A stretch of 64,000 bases of DNA from Anaerolineae bacterium (GTDB lineage: Bacteria; Chloroflexota; Anaerolineae; Aggregatilineales; Phototrophicaceae). Positions 1-9,013 of the stretch are shown in pieces (position 1 is the first letter of the stretch; each line of letters starts with the position of its first letter). The translations under genes were made by a program, and so were the position numbers. Where the stretch lies: NCBI GenBank assembly GCA_022824465.1, contig JAJDZV010000008.1, forward strand, positions 124,001 through 188,000. Direction: 5' to 3'. The notes beneath the pieces are model-generated. The model searched no databases, was not told the origin of the DNA, and was given only the letters and a program-made list of their open reading frames with translations.

Positions 1-1164
1 AAAGGCGCGGCGAAAGGCATGAATGCCGTCGGGATCGCGACCGTGAAAGACGCGGTTGGTCAAGAGGGCGCAAACGAGCTGGCGATGGGGATCGATCCAG
101 AGCGATGTGCCGGTGAAGCCGGTGTGGCCGTAGGAATCGGGACTGTAGAGATCGCCGGCCGAGGAATCGGCGGTGGCCTTCAGCATCCAGCCCAGCCCCA
201 GGCGGTATTGACCGCTGGCGTGCTGGCGGGTGGCGGAGGCGCGCAACTCGGGAGAGATTTGCAGGCGCGAGTCGCGCGAGAGCCAGGCTTGCCCGAAGCG
301 GGCGACATCGGCAGCGGTGGCGAATAGACCGGCGTGACCGGCGATGCCGCCGACGCCGCAGGCATTCTCGTCGTGGACTTCACCCCAGGCGCGGCGGTAG
401 CGCCAATGGTCATCGAGTTCAGTCGGTACGATGTTTGTTCGCGGAATGCCATTGACTTCCGGGCTGTACGTAAAGGAAGACAAGCTCAAGGGTTGCAGGA
501 CAAGCTCCCGTACGGCTTGATCAAGGCGACAAGCCTGCAAACGGGCGACGGCTTCGCCCAGAAGCATGATGCCGATATCGGTGTAGCGCACGGTGTCGCC
601 GATGGGGCCGGCGAAGGGAAATCCGACCATCGCGCTCAAGCCCTTGCGCCATCGTTCAGTCGCATAGGTCTGGTCTGGGGCGGGCGGGGGCGGCGGATGG
701 TCAGCAGCCAGCAGATAGACGGAGCGCCAGGGCGGCAAGCCGGAGCTATGCGTGAGCAGATGCTTGCATGTGACGTGAGCTGGGTTGACGCTGGCGCCGC
801 GGTAGGCTTCATCGGGCGGGAAGAAGTCGCGCGTATGCGGATCTTGTCCGCCGCCAATCGGTCGCGGATTGATTTTGGCGAACTCGGGCACGATATCGGC
901 AAGGGGCGTGTCGAGCGAGACTTTCCCAGCGTCGACCAGGACAAGAAAGCTGGTCTCGGTGATGAGCTTGGAGACGGAGGCGAGATCGAAAAGCGATTGG
1001 GTGGATATTTGGTGTTGGCGCGTATCGGGATCGATGAAGCCGCGTGCGAGATGCAGGATCGGGTCGCCTTGGTGGATGACACAGGCGCTTATCGCAGGAA
1101 AGGTCCGCGGGAGGTGGCGCTCGATAAGCCGGTTGAGGGCGGGCTGGGCGAAATCGGCAGTCAT
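1..1164 (-). CDS. Serine hydrolase, beta-lactamase/PBP4* fold (partial)
   Basis: An uninterrupted frame of 388 codons runs off the left edge, so the C-terminus is missing. Three active-site motifs of the class C beta-lactamase/DD-peptidase/esterase fold are visible in order: SVSK at residues 63-66 (nucleophile Ser63, Lys66), YTD at 194-196 (the Tyr-x-Asn/Asp element) and HTG at 347-349. No signal peptide is seen, so it probably acts in the cytoplasm or is exported unconventionally. The ATG overlaps the stop of the NagZ-like gene by 4 bases (ATGA), which indicates translational coupling. Together with NagZ and the permease it suggests muropeptide or cell-wall sugar handling, but an esterase of this fold is equally possible. 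Confidence 0.85.
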   Translation of the reverse strand, partial: MTADFAQPALNRLIERHLPRTFPAISACVIHQGDPILHLARGFIDPDTRQHQISTQSLFDLASVSKLITETSFLVLVDAGKVSLDTPLADIVPEFAKINPRPIGGGQDPHTRDFFPPDEAYRGASVNPAHVTCKHLLTHSSGLPPWRSVYLLAADHPPPPPAPDQTYATERWRKGLSAMVGFPFAGPIGDTVRYTDIGIMLLGEAVARLQACRLDQAVRELVLQPLSLSSFTYSPEVNGIPRTNIVPTELDDHWRYRRAWGEVHDENACGVGGIAGHAGLFATAADVARFGQAWLSRDSRLQISPELRASATRQHASGQYRLGLGWMLKATADSSAGDLYSPDSYGHTGFTGTSLWIDPHRQLVCALLTNRVFHGRDPDGIHAFRRAF

Positions 1165-2699
1165 TGCAGGGGGACCGTAAGCTCACCGCTGGGAACGAAT
1201 TCGCCGCAAATGGCTTCAACGGCGGCGATCAGCGACGGGCGGCTATCGCCGTTTGTGCTGATGATGGTATCGGCATCGGGGAGAAGAGCGGCGTCGTAAG
1301 GGTTGCGCGCGCATATCAGGATGACGGTGTTGGCGCCTTCGATAATTTCTCGCGCGAGTTGCAGTTGAGCCTGGTGCAGGTGGGCGTTTCGCGTGAGCAA
1401 TATCACGGCTTCATAGCGGCGCAGGTCTTGGCGCAGGATGGCAGTGCTGGGCTTGCGGGCCTCTAGCTTTCGGCAGACGGCAGCGGGATAGCGGGACTGT
1501 AGATGCTGCGAAAAGTGGCTGGATGACGGCTGGTCGACGGCATCAGACACGCGATCGGCGGAGAATTCCAGCGCCAGGACGCGGTCAGTAGTCGAATCCG
1601 GTGGCAAATGCGGACCGGACTTGACGAGGACTGTGCCCTTGCGCGCCGCGTTTAGGGCGAGCGATTGATGGGCGTGGCAGCCGACGAGCGCCAGAGGCGG
1701 CGCCTCCGAAAGGGCGGCCCTTGCTTTGAGCGCCTGGATGTTTGCAAAGGCGGCGTCAATGCGCGACGGGGGAATCCGCCCGGACCGCGCGGCTGAGACA
1801 ACAGCGGCGTAGGCGGCTTCCTGGCGGCGGCGCGAGTGGGAGTACATTGGCATATCGACGCCGGCTGCAACCGCCAGAACGGCGGCTTCCCCGGCGCCGA
1901 AGCCATCGGTGATCGCGTTCATCTCCATGCAGTCGGTGCAGACCGCGCCCGTGTAGCCGAGCTCGGAGCGGAGCAAGCCGTCAACGATGCGTGGAGAGAG
2001 AGTGGCCGGGAATCGGTCGTCGAGCGATTCGTACATAACGTGCGTCAGCATCACGCAGGCGACATCGGCGGCTATGGCGGCGCGGAATGGTTGCAGGTCG
2101 TTTTCGTAGAGGAAGTTGAGGTCGCCTGAGACTTTCGCCAGCGCGTGGTGTGTATCGATAATGGTATTGCCGAGCCCGGGAAAGTGCTTGACGGTGGCGG
2201 CGACGCCGGCGCGTTGAAAGCCGCGTATCTGGGCGGTAGTGATTTGACAAACGAGTTCATGGTCGGCGGAGACGGAGCGCGTGCTGACCGAGGGATTGTC
2301 GGGCTGATGGGCGATATCGGCGACGGGGGCGAAGTTCCAATTGATGCCGAGGGCGGCCAGCTCGCGCCCGAGCATGAAGGCGACTTCTTCAGCCAGTTGG
2401 GGATCGCGGGCGGCGCCGAGCGCCATCGCGCCCGGGCTTTCGGTGAAGCCGGCGCGCAGTCTGGCGACGATGCCGCCTTCTTGATCGATGCCGACCAGGA
2501 TCGGCGCTGGGGCGGCTTCGCGACAGTCGTCAATCAGGCGCTTCAGCTGTCGCGGCGATTCGATATTGCGGGCGAAGAGATAGATGCCGCCGACGCGTCC
2601 TGTAGCGAGCCATTTGAGAAGGTACTTCGGCGGGCTGGTTCCGTCAAAGCCCACCATCATCAGGCTGCCGATTTTGTCTTCCAGGGTGAGCGCGTTCAT
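1161..2699 (-). CDS. nagZ: Beta-N-acetylhexosaminidase, GH3 NagZ-like
   Basis: This 512-residue glycoside hydrolase family 3 protein has the NagZ signature: IDQEGG at 71-76, KHFPG at 171-175, and the D-x-H loop with Asp182 and His184 that supplies the acid/base dyad in NagZ. Asp256 in the C-TDCMEM segment is the expected nucleophile. The family removes N-acetylglucosamine from peptidoglycan fragments. About 170 residues after the barrel form a second domain, longer than minimal NagZ (about 340 aa) and like two-domain Gram-positive homologues. No signal peptide is evident. It overlaps both neighbours by ATGA junctions, forming a three-gene operon with a permease upstream and a serine hydrolase downstream. 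Exact substrate is inferred. Confidence 0.88.
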   Translation of the reverse strand: MNALTLEDKIGSLMMVGFDGTSPPKYLLKWLATGRVGGIYLFARNIESPRQLKRLIDDCREAAPAPILVGIDQEGGIVARLRAGFTESPGAMALGAARDPQLAEEVAFMLGRELAALGINWNFAPVADIAHQPDNPSVSTRSVSADHELVCQITTAQIRGFQRAGVAATVKHFPGLGNTIIDTHHALAKVSGDLNFLYENDLQPFRAAIAADVACVMLTHVMYESLDDRFPATLSPRIVDGLLRSELGYTGAVCTDCMEMNAITDGFGAGEAAVLAVAAGVDMPMYSHSRRRQEAAYAAVVSAARSGRIPPSRIDAAFANIQALKARAALSEAPPLALVGCHAHQSLALNAARKGTVLVKSGPHLPPDSTTDRVLALEFSADRVSDAVDQPSSSHFSQHLQSRYPAAVCRKLEARKPSTAILRQDLRRYEAVILLTRNAHLHQAQLQLAREIIEGANTVILICARNPYDAALLPDADTIISTNGDSRPSLIAAVEAICGEFVPSGELTVPLQ

Positions 2700-3892
2700 G
2701 CTCTGCCTTTCCGATTGTCCGGGCGTTTGGCTTCCCAGCGGAGCATGAATTGGTACACGAGCCAGGCGAGGACTGCGCCGATGAAGATGAAGAGGCTGAT
2801 GGATTCGGCGCCGACGTATTCGGCGAAGATGCCGCCGACGCCGGACAGGACCGCGCCACCCAAGCCGGCGCAGCCGACCTGAAAGCCGATGGCGTTAGCG
2901 GCGTGATCTGGGCCGACGCGCCGATTGGTTTGCAGGATCAGGATGGGGAAAACGGCCGCCATGCCGAAGCCGATGCCGAGCAAGCCAAGGAGACTGAGGG
3001 TTTGGTGAAGGTTGGTGAAGAGGAGCAGCGCGCCGAGGGTTGAGGAAGCAAAGCAGAGAGATAGTAGCGCGCCGTCGCCGAAGCGCATCGCCAGCAAGCC
3101 CATCAGGATGCGGCCTATGGTGAAGCTGGCCCAGTAGGCGCTGATCCAACTGCTGGCGACTTCTTGGGGGAGTCGGCGCGCCTCGATGAGCAGTGTGTTC
3201 GCCAATTGGCCGGTGCCGATTTCGATGCCTCCGTAGAGGAAGAAGAAGAGCAGGCCGATCAAGACGATGGGTTGGCGCAGACTGTCGGTCATGGGCGCGG
3301 CGCTGGCGTCTGTCTTGGCTTTTCCGGGTCCGCGCTCGAGTCGCCATTGTGGCAAGCTGAGCAGGATGACCAGCCCGAGCGCCAGTACGGAGACGCCGGC
3401 GAGAATGTAACTGGACTGCCATTTTCCGCCTTGCTGCAGCACGAAGGGAGTGACGATGGCGGGCGCGATGGTCAGCCCGATGCCCCAGCAGGCGTGCAGC
3501 CAGTTCATTTCGCGAGCGCCGTAATTGGCAGAGGCGAAGTTGTTCAAGCCGGCGTCGACCGTGCCTTTGCCGATGCTGGTGAGAAAGGCGACGCCAAGCA
3601 GAACGATCCAGGCGGGGGCGACGGCATAGCCCAGCAAGCCGAAGCCAGCGAAAGCCATACCGCCAACGAGGACGGGTCCGATGCTGTATCTGCCGATGAG
3701 CGAGCCATTGAGGAAGGCGGCAATCAAGCCACCGAGCATGGCGGCCGGCGCGAGCGCAGCCAGCGAGTCATGGGAGACGCCAAAGGTGGACTGCATGTAG
3801 GTCCAGGCGATGTTTAGCAAGCCGCTGGCGACACCGATGACGACGAAGACCAAGTAGGCGACGATGATTGGGAAAGCTCTGGCGGATTTCAA
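2696..3892 (-). CDS. MFS transporter, sugar-permease-like
   Basis: The 398-residue protein is almost entirely hydrophobic with about twelve predicted transmembrane segments, the usual major facilitator size. The segment around residues 110-150 (GKGTVDAGLNNF, then NWLHACWGIG) resembles the fucose/sugar permease branch of the superfamily. It is the first gene of the operon with nagZ and the serine hydrolase, and it overlaps nagZ by four bases. The context suggests uptake of a muropeptide-derived sugar or amino sugar, but the substrate cannot be read from sequence. A plausible promoter lies directly upstream at 3925-3952. Confidence 0.85.
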   Translation of the reverse strand: MKSARAFPIIVAYLVFVVIGVASGLLNIAWTYMQSTFGVSHDSLAALAPAAMLGGLIAAFLNGSLIGRYSIGPVLVGGMAFAGFGLLGYAVAPAWIVLLGVAFLTSIGKGTVDAGLNNFASANYGAREMNWLHACWGIGLTIAPAIVTPFVLQQGGKWQSSYILAGVSVLALGLVILLSLPQWRLERGPGKAKTDASAAPMTDSLRQPIVLIGLLFFFLYGGIEIGTGQLANTLLIEARRLPQEVASSWISAYWASFTIGRILMGLLAMRFGDGALLSLCFASSTLGALLLFTNLHQTLSLLGLLGIGFGMAAVFPILILQTNRRVGPDHAANAIGFQVGCAGLGGAVLSGVGGIFAEYVGAESISLFIFIGAVLAWLVYQFMLRWEAKRPDNRKGRA

Positions 3893-3924
3893 GTAGGCTC
3901 AAGGCTCCGTATGAATTGCGGATA

Positions 3925-3952
3925 ATCATACTCGCTTGGGAAAGCGGCGCAA
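3925..3952 (-). promoter_or_regulatory. Putative sigma-70 promoter for the MFS-nagZ operon
   Basis: Read on the minus strand there is TTGCGC, a 16-base spacer and TATGAT, which ends about 33 bases before the permease start codon. The -10 matches the consensus in five of six positions and the -35 in four. This is pattern matching only. Confidence 0.45.
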
Positions 3953-4062
3953 TGGTGGCGTCTCGGGCGCGTCGGGGTTTTGGGGACGGCGCCGATATGC
4001 CGCGCCGGCGCCGCTATGTTAGACTGTGGCGCAGCGATGTTGCGAGGCGGACGGAGTTTGGA

Positions 4063-5136
4063 ATGACGGCGCGGAACGAGTTCGACCTTATTGAGACGCG
4101 ACCGGATGAGCGCTTTGATGAAGCGCGCTTGCAGGCGCATTTGCGCGGCCGATTGCCGGGGACGGAGGCGGCGATGCGGGTCATGCAGTTTGCCGGGGGC
4201 AAGGCGAACTTGACGTATTTGCTGCAGTTTGGCGAGGGCTATGAGTATGTACTGCGCCGGCCGCCGCTGGGTCCCTATGCGCCGAGCGCGCACGATATGG
4301 GGCGGGAGTATCGCGTGCTGTCGGTATTGCATCGCGCCTTTAAGCTGGCGCCGCGCGCCTATTACTTTTGTAGCGATGAGGGGGTGCTTGGGGCGCCGTT
4401 CTTTTTGATGGAGCGGCGCTATGGATTGGTTGCGCGGGGAGAGATGCCGGAGCGTTATCGTGACGACGCTAACGCGCCGCGTAAGATGAGCCGAGCCTTG
4501 GTGGATGCGCTGGCTGACTTTCACGCGGTGGATTACGCGGCGCTGGGCTTGTCGGAGCTGGGGCGGCCGGCCGGATTCATCGCGCGTCAAGTGGACGGCT
4601 GGAAGCGACGATGGGCGGCGGCGAAGCTGGGCGAGGACGCGCGGGTCGAAACGATCTATGGCTGGCTGAGTGAGAATCAGCCGGAGAGCGCCTACAGTTC
4701 GCTGGTGCACAACGATTACAAGCTCGACAATACAATGTACAGCCTTGACGACCCGGCGCGGATGGTTGCGGTATTCGATTGGGATATGTGTACGCTGGGC
4801 GACCCGCTTTCCGATGTGGGCATGCTGTTGACATACTGGACGCAGCCGGATGATCCGACCTTGGTCAAGGCGATCGGGACGATGCCGGAGGATGGCGCGG
4901 GGTTTTTCAGCCGGGCGGAGATTCTGGCGCGTTATGGTGAGAAAAGCGGGCGCGATCTGGCGAATATGCGCTTTTATCATGTGCTCGGCGTCTTTCGCTT
5001 GCTGGTGATCTTGCAGCAGATCTATGTGCGCTATGTGCGCGGCTTCACGCAGGACGAGCGCTTCGGGTCGCTGGGCGGGGCGGTGGATGGGCTGGCTCAA
5101 TGGGCGATTGAGATCCTCGAGGGCGGGGGCGACTAG
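4063..5136 (+). CDS. Phosphotransferase family protein (APH/ACAD10-like kinase fold)
   Basis: The frame stays open upstream to 3868, but that would overlap the divergent permease and its promoter; the ATG at 4063 with GGAG seven bases upstream starts a protein of normal family length (357 aa). The aminoglycoside-phosphotransferase/choline-kinase fold is shown by the catalytic loop HNDYKLDN (roughly residues 215-222) and the metal-binding FDWD, about 20 residues later, followed by GDPLSDVG. This pattern is typical of the ACAD10/11-like group found in bacteria next to lipid metabolism genes; the substrate is unknown. It ends with a 4-base tail-to-tail overlap with the plsC-type gene. Confidence 0.82.
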   Translation: MTARNEFDLIETRPDERFDEARLQAHLRGRLPGTEAAMRVMQFAGGKANLTYLLQFGEGYEYVLRRPPLGPYAPSAHDMGREYRVLSVLHRAFKLAPRAYYFCSDEGVLGAPFFLMERRYGLVARGEMPERYRDDANAPRKMSRALVDALADFHAVDYAALGLSELGRPAGFIARQVDGWKRRWAAAKLGEDARVETIYGWLSENQPESAYSSLVHNDYKLDNTMYSLDDPARMVAVFDWDMCTLGDPLSDVGMLLTYWTQPDDPTLVKAIGTMPEDGAGFFSRAEILARYGEKSGRDLANMRFYHVLGVFRLLVILQQIYVRYVRGFTQDERFGSLGGAVDGLAQWAIEILEGGGD

Positions 5137-5870
5137 GCGAATTCCAGGCGGTCACTGGCGGCGTTTTCGATGTCGCTGTAATGGCCGCGCAGATGAGCGT
5201 AGTCATCGGGGATGGTGAGGGCGAGCTGAAACATGGCTTGATTGATCATTTGTGAGAGTTCAGCACGGGGAATGCGTTTGCGTCCGTCGCTGCGAAAGCG
5301 GAATGGCGGCCCGAAGACAACTTTGGCATAGGCGCGGCGGAGGCGCTTTATACGCTGGCGCCAATCCTCGACGCCGCAAATGGCCGCGGGCACGATGACG
5401 GCATTGGCTTTGGCGGCGATGTAGGCCAAGCCGTCTTTCGCTTGCTGCAAGCCGCCGGTGTGGCGCGTGCCTTCGGGCGCCATGAGCACAAGCTGCTCGC
5501 TTTTGAGCAAGGCGATCGTTTGCATGAGGGCATTGCGGTCGTATTCGCCGCGGCGGATTGGGAAGTGGCCCCATTGGCGCAGGAACCAGCCAGCTACCGG
5601 TATTCTGAAGTTCTCCGCTTTGGAGAGCGATACCGTGTGGCGGAAGGGGATGCTGACGGTGACGACAATCGGATCGAGGTAGGAGACATGGTTGATCATC
5701 AGGCAGGTTGGACCATGGCGCGGGACGTTGGCCAAGCCTTCAACTTCGACCTTGCAGAAAGCCGGAACGGCGGCGCGCAGGAGCGGATGCATCAGTCGGC
5801 GGTTCCTGTCGTATCGCGGTTGCCGGGCGATGTATTCTTCTATGCTCAAATGCTGAGACATTGATGGCAT
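5133..5870 (-). CDS. 1-acyl-sn-glycerol-3-phosphate acyltransferase (PlsC family)
   Basis: A 245-residue acyltransferase with the characteristic blocks in order: NHVSYLDP (the NHx4D catalytic motif, His near residue 60), FPIRRGEYDR (glycerol-phosphate binding) and PEGTR (near 130). Family members add the second acyl chain to lysophosphatidic acid at the inner face of the membrane. There is no long transmembrane stretch, so association with the membrane is probably peripheral. It lies nine bases downstream of the pseudouridine synthase on the same strand, so the two are probably cotranscribed. Confidence 0.88.
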   Translation of the reverse strand: MPSMSQHLSIEEYIARQPRYDRNRRLMHPLLRAAVPAFCKVEVEGLANVPRHGPTCLMINHVSYLDPIVVTVSIPFRHTVSLSKAENFRIPVAGWFLRQWGHFPIRRGEYDRNALMQTIALLKSEQLVLMAPEGTRHTGGLQQAKDGLAYIAAKANAVIVPAAICGVEDWRQRIKRLRRAYAKVVFGPPFRFRSDGRKRIPRAELSQMINQAMFQLALTIPDDYAHLRGHYSDIENAASDRLEFA

Positions 5871-5879
5871 CTGGCAAGC

Positions 5880-6689
5880 TCAGCGCTGGGGCTTGCGTTT
5901 GCGCTGGCGGCGGGCGCGGCGAATGTCGTTGAGTTGGGGCGCCGGTTTGCGCAGGGCGTCAATTTCGTCTTCGTCGAGTTGGTACCAAGCGCCTTTGCGC
6001 AGGGTGCCCAAGCCAAGCTGGCCGATGTGGGTGCGGACTAGGCGAATGACCGGGTGGCCAAGCTGGGCGGCGACGCGGCGAATTTGGCGTTTTCGTCCTT
6101 CGAGCATGACGATGCGCAGGACAGTGGAGCGTTTACTTGCGCCGAGCGATTTTACGGAACAGGCGGCGGTGCGGCTGCCATCGAGCCAGACGCCGCGCTC
6201 CCAGGTTTGGATGGTTTGGAGCGATACCTTGCCTTTGACTGTGACTTTGTAGGTCTTGGTGTGCTCGTAGCGCGGGTGTGCGATGCGGTTGGCGAGTTGG
6301 CCGTCGTTGGTGAGAATGAGCAAGCCTTCGCTATCGGCGTCGAGGCGGCCGATGGTGAAGAGGTGGCCCGGCGCATCGACGAGTTCGCGAATGGTGGGGC
6401 GCTCGTCATCAGGCGCTTCGTTGACGCTGAGCACGCCTTTTGGTTTGTTGACGACGATGTAGAGGGGTTGGGAGGGGCTGCGGAGCCGGACGCCGTCGAC
6501 CAGGATGATGTCGGATTGCGGATCGGCTTTGTGGCCGAGGCTGATGACCATGCCGTTGACCTGGACGCGGCCTTGGCTGATGATGGCTTCGCAGCGGCGG
6601 CGCGACCCGATGTCGGCTTGCGCCATGATTTTTTGAACGCGCTCGACGGGCACGGGATATTCCTCGGCTTGGCGGGCATACGCGAGCAT
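5880..6689 (-). CDS. rRNA pseudouridine synthase, RsuA/RluB family
   Basis: An S4 RNA-binding domain (ERVQKIMAQADIGSRRRCE) is followed by the catalytic domain with GRLDADSEGLL, whose Asp is the family nucleophile, the THKTYKV-type strand (here TKTYKV), and the EGRKRQIRR motif near the end. A basic C-terminal tail (RRARRQRKRKPQR) follows. Substrate is probably a 23S or 16S rRNA uridine. The frame remains open to 7025, but nothing upstream of the S4 domain is conserved-looking; I chose the ATG at 6689 because it gives a 269-residue protein of normal length. An ATG at 6785, in a 9-base inverted repeat, is an alternative start. Confidence 0.85.
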   Translation of the reverse strand: MLAYARQAEEYPVPVERVQKIMAQADIGSRRRCEAIISQGRVQVNGMVISLGHKADPQSDIILVDGVRLRSPSQPLYIVVNKPKGVLSVNEAPDDERPTIRELVDAPGHLFTIGRLDADSEGLLILTNDGQLANRIAHPRYEHTKTYKVTVKGKVSLQTIQTWERGVWLDGSRTAACSVKSLGASKRSTVLRIVMLEGRKRQIRRVAAQLGHPVIRLVRTHIGQLGLGTLRKGAWYQLDEDEIDALRKPAPQLNDIRRARRQRKRKPQR

Positions 6690-7172
6690 TGTAACGCAAA
6701 GATTGTTAGCCAGAGAGGGTGGAGCGTGTTGGATGGGGACGGAGAAGGGCGCAGGTTGTTTTTTGGTTAGAGCATTGTCCGACATTGTCTGTTTGTCGGA
6801 CAAAGAAAAACTCTTTTCGTACAAGGTCGCGTATTTCATGGAATGAGAAGATTCTGGTTTTGCGCATGGCGGCGCACAGATGGATTGACTTGCGGGTATG
6901 ATAGCACAGATGTGCTGGTTTGGGAAGAGTATGAGCTGTGTAGGTGGCATGGGCATGAAGCGTCGATCACCGGTACAGGATCCGAGGCGGGCGCGAGATA
7001 GCGGGCGAGCCAAGGAGCGCCCCAACAGCGTTTCGGCGGGCGTGTATGGGGTACGGAGAGAGTGTACGAGTCAGGGGCAGGCGGGCGATTGGCAGAGGCG
7101 CAGCGGGTATCGCGGCAGAGGCAGAGGGGACGAGCCGGCGGCTCACCGGTACAGAGGCGGCCGGGGCCTTGG
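6690..7172. other. 483-base gene-poor gap with short repeats
   Basis: No convincing protein frame is present on either strand; plus-strand frames here translate to arginine/glycine-rich low-complexity sequence. It holds a 12-base direct repeat (TCACCGGTACAG at 6967-6978 and 7143-7154), the inverted repeat at 6775-6803, and AGCACA/TGTGCT arms around 6902-6915. The promoter of the pseudouridine synthase should lie here, but I see no good -35/-10 pair. Confidence 0.5.
6775..6803. repeat. Perfect 9-base inverted repeat near the pseudouridine synthase start
   Basis: TTGTCCGAC at 6775-6783 and GTCGGACAA at 6795-6803 are exact reverse complements separated by 11 bases. No T-run follows on either strand, so it is not an intrinsic terminator. 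It surrounds the alternative start codon at 6785, so it could be an operator or a translation-controlling hairpin. Confidence 0.5.
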
Positions 7173-8798
7173 TCAGCGGTCGGTGGATTTCTCGGTGACG
7201 ATGAACTGCAGCGGGATGCCGAGGAGCAGGCGGGTTTGGGCGACCAGGGTAGGCAGCGCTACGACCAGCAGGGTGAGCACGAGCATGAAGGGAATGCTGA
7301 GGAGCTCGAGAATGGACTCGGAGAAGGTATAAGGCGAGACGCGGGGGGGACGGATGCGATAGTCCTGGATTTGGAATACGACGACTAGAAAGACCATGGT
7401 CAAGCCTGAGACTGTCAGCAGGATCCAGGCGGGGTTGCTGACGGCGAGTCCTTCGATGATGTGCGCCAGTTTGTCGTCGGAGGCGAGGAGCTTATCGACC
7501 TTTACCGGCGCGATATCCGGGTGGAAGAATACGGGCAATTGTGAGCCGACGGTCAGAATTATCCAGCCGGCGCCGGCCAGGAGGATGTCGTGGGCGATGC
7601 GCAGGAGCAGCTTAAGCGAATTGAAAGAGACGATATGCGGGTTTTCAATCAGCTTGGCGAGCATGTAGCCGACTTCTTTGCTGCCCCAGGCGTGGCGGAG
7701 GGTCTGGCTGTAGCGGTTTTTGATCGACTGCAGGATGTTGGCGCCGGAGGTTGAATCGGCCAGGAAGGGCAGGAAGATGTGCTGTATTGCGACTTGTCCG
7801 CCGGTGGCGAAATAGGCTTTGATGAGCATGTGCCATTCGTCAGCGATGACATCGGTATCCCAGTTGCCGCTCTGCTCGAGGAGCTTGAGGCTGAGGGAAT
7901 ACGAGGACATGGGCATTGCCATCCACCAGGGCGCGGCCAGGTATGCCAGTTCAAAGGCGGTGGCGTAGGTATTGATGATGCGCATGAGCGGATTGACCTG
8001 CCAGATATTGCCGTGATAGCGAATGGGCGCCTGCCAGAAGGTGCGGTGGCGGTCATCGTTTGTGGCGAAATGATACGTGAGGGCGGCGAAGTGATTCTTG
8101 TGCCAGCGGGTATCGGCGTCCATGGTGGTCAGCACGACGTGGTCGGTGTTGAGTTCGTACTCGTCGACGATGTTCTCCAGGAAGCGATTGACCGCCCATG
8201 AAAGGTTGGCGGATTTGCACTGCATTTCGCCGATTCGACCGCGCGGGTGGACGGTGAAGTAGACGTTGGCGAAGCAATCGGCGTATTGTCGGTGCAGGCT
8301 TTGGGCTTTTTGATAGCTCTTTGGCTCGGCGGCTTCCATCGCCAGGAGAACGGAGATTTGCGATTTGGCGTTGTGCTGGAGGCTGAGTTGGTCAAGGGTG
8401 CGGCTGAGGACTTTCATGGATTCCATGTAGTTGGGGATGATGACGACGTGATGGACGCTGTCCCAGTCAAGCGCATTGGGTGAATCGCCGTCGAGGTATT
8501 TTTGGTACCAGTCGATGGTTTCCCAGTGTTCTATGCGGCGCATGCCCATGCTGTTGGCGATGCCCGCAAGGCAGAAGCGAATGGCGGAGTAGCTGGCGAT
8601 CAAGGCGGCGGTGAGCATGAGGGTCAAGGGGAAGGCGATGGCGCTGGCGATGGATGCGAGCAGGGCGAACCAGGCAAGGAAGCCGGGGATGCCGTCGAGC
8701 ACGCGCTCGGGAATCGGGGGCAGTGGCGCGCCGCCCCAGATGGAGCGGCCCAGATCTGAGGGGCGAGGCGGTCTGGGGTTTTGCGCTGTATAGGGCAC
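7173..8798 (-). CDS. Membrane glycosyltransferase family 2-like protein
   Basis: The 541-residue protein has two N-terminal transmembrane segments (about residues 38-75), a cytosolic GT-A-like domain and four or so C-terminal transmembrane segments. GT2-like signs are the VVIIPNYME strand, TTMDADTRW (a D-x-D type metal site near residue 225) and IADEWHML (acidic base position near 320). The arrangement resembles processive GT2 enzymes, but the sequence lacks a QxxRW motif that I can recognise, so synthase activity is not shown. The first codon is GTG; the upstream base run TAGAAT is only about four bases away, so the transcript may be nearly leaderless. Function unknown. Confidence 0.72.
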   Translation of the reverse strand: MPYTAQNPRPPRPSDLGRSIWGGAPLPPIPERVLDGIPGFLAWFALLASIASAIAFPLTLMLTAALIASYSAIRFCLAGIANSMGMRRIEHWETIDWYQKYLDGDSPNALDWDSVHHVVIIPNYMESMKVLSRTLDQLSLQHNAKSQISVLLAMEAAEPKSYQKAQSLHRQYADCFANVYFTVHPRGRIGEMQCKSANLSWAVNRFLENIVDEYELNTDHVVLTTMDADTRWHKNHFAALTYHFATNDDRHRTFWQAPIRYHGNIWQVNPLMRIINTYATAFELAYLAAPWWMAMPMSSYSLSLKLLEQSGNWDTDVIADEWHMLIKAYFATGGQVAIQHIFLPFLADSTSGANILQSIKNRYSQTLRHAWGSKEVGYMLAKLIENPHIVSFNSLKLLLRIAHDILLAGAGWIILTVGSQLPVFFHPDIAPVKVDKLLASDDKLAHIIEGLAVSNPAWILLTVSGLTMVFLVVVFQIQDYRIRPPRVSPYTFSESILELLSIPFMLVLTLLVVALPTLVAQTRLLLGIPLQFIVTEKSTDR

Positions 8799-9013
8799 GG
8801 TATTCTATGGCAGCGGGCGCGACCGACGGGGTCATGCGCCCTTCCCTTTTCCAACCAGATAATCGCAAAGGCAAGCACCAAACAAGGCTGCGGCGCTGGC
8901 CGAGGCAATCGCCGTAATGATAACATAGATAGTTTCGTGTGAAGCAGCGCAGCAAAGTTCCGCGCCGAGGGAGGGCTGCGGACCGCTGGCGTTTGTGGCC
9001 GAGCGACAGGGTA

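Noticed and set aside
3889..5100. Minus-strand open frame of 403 codons opposite the phosphotransferase gene
   Set aside because: Antisense to HNDYKLDN/FDWD-containing gene; Arg/His-rich translation.
6898..7332. Plus-strand frames in the gap after the pseudouridine synthase
   Set aside because: Arg/Gly-rich translation, no ribosome site, extends into the antisense of the glycosyltransferase gene.
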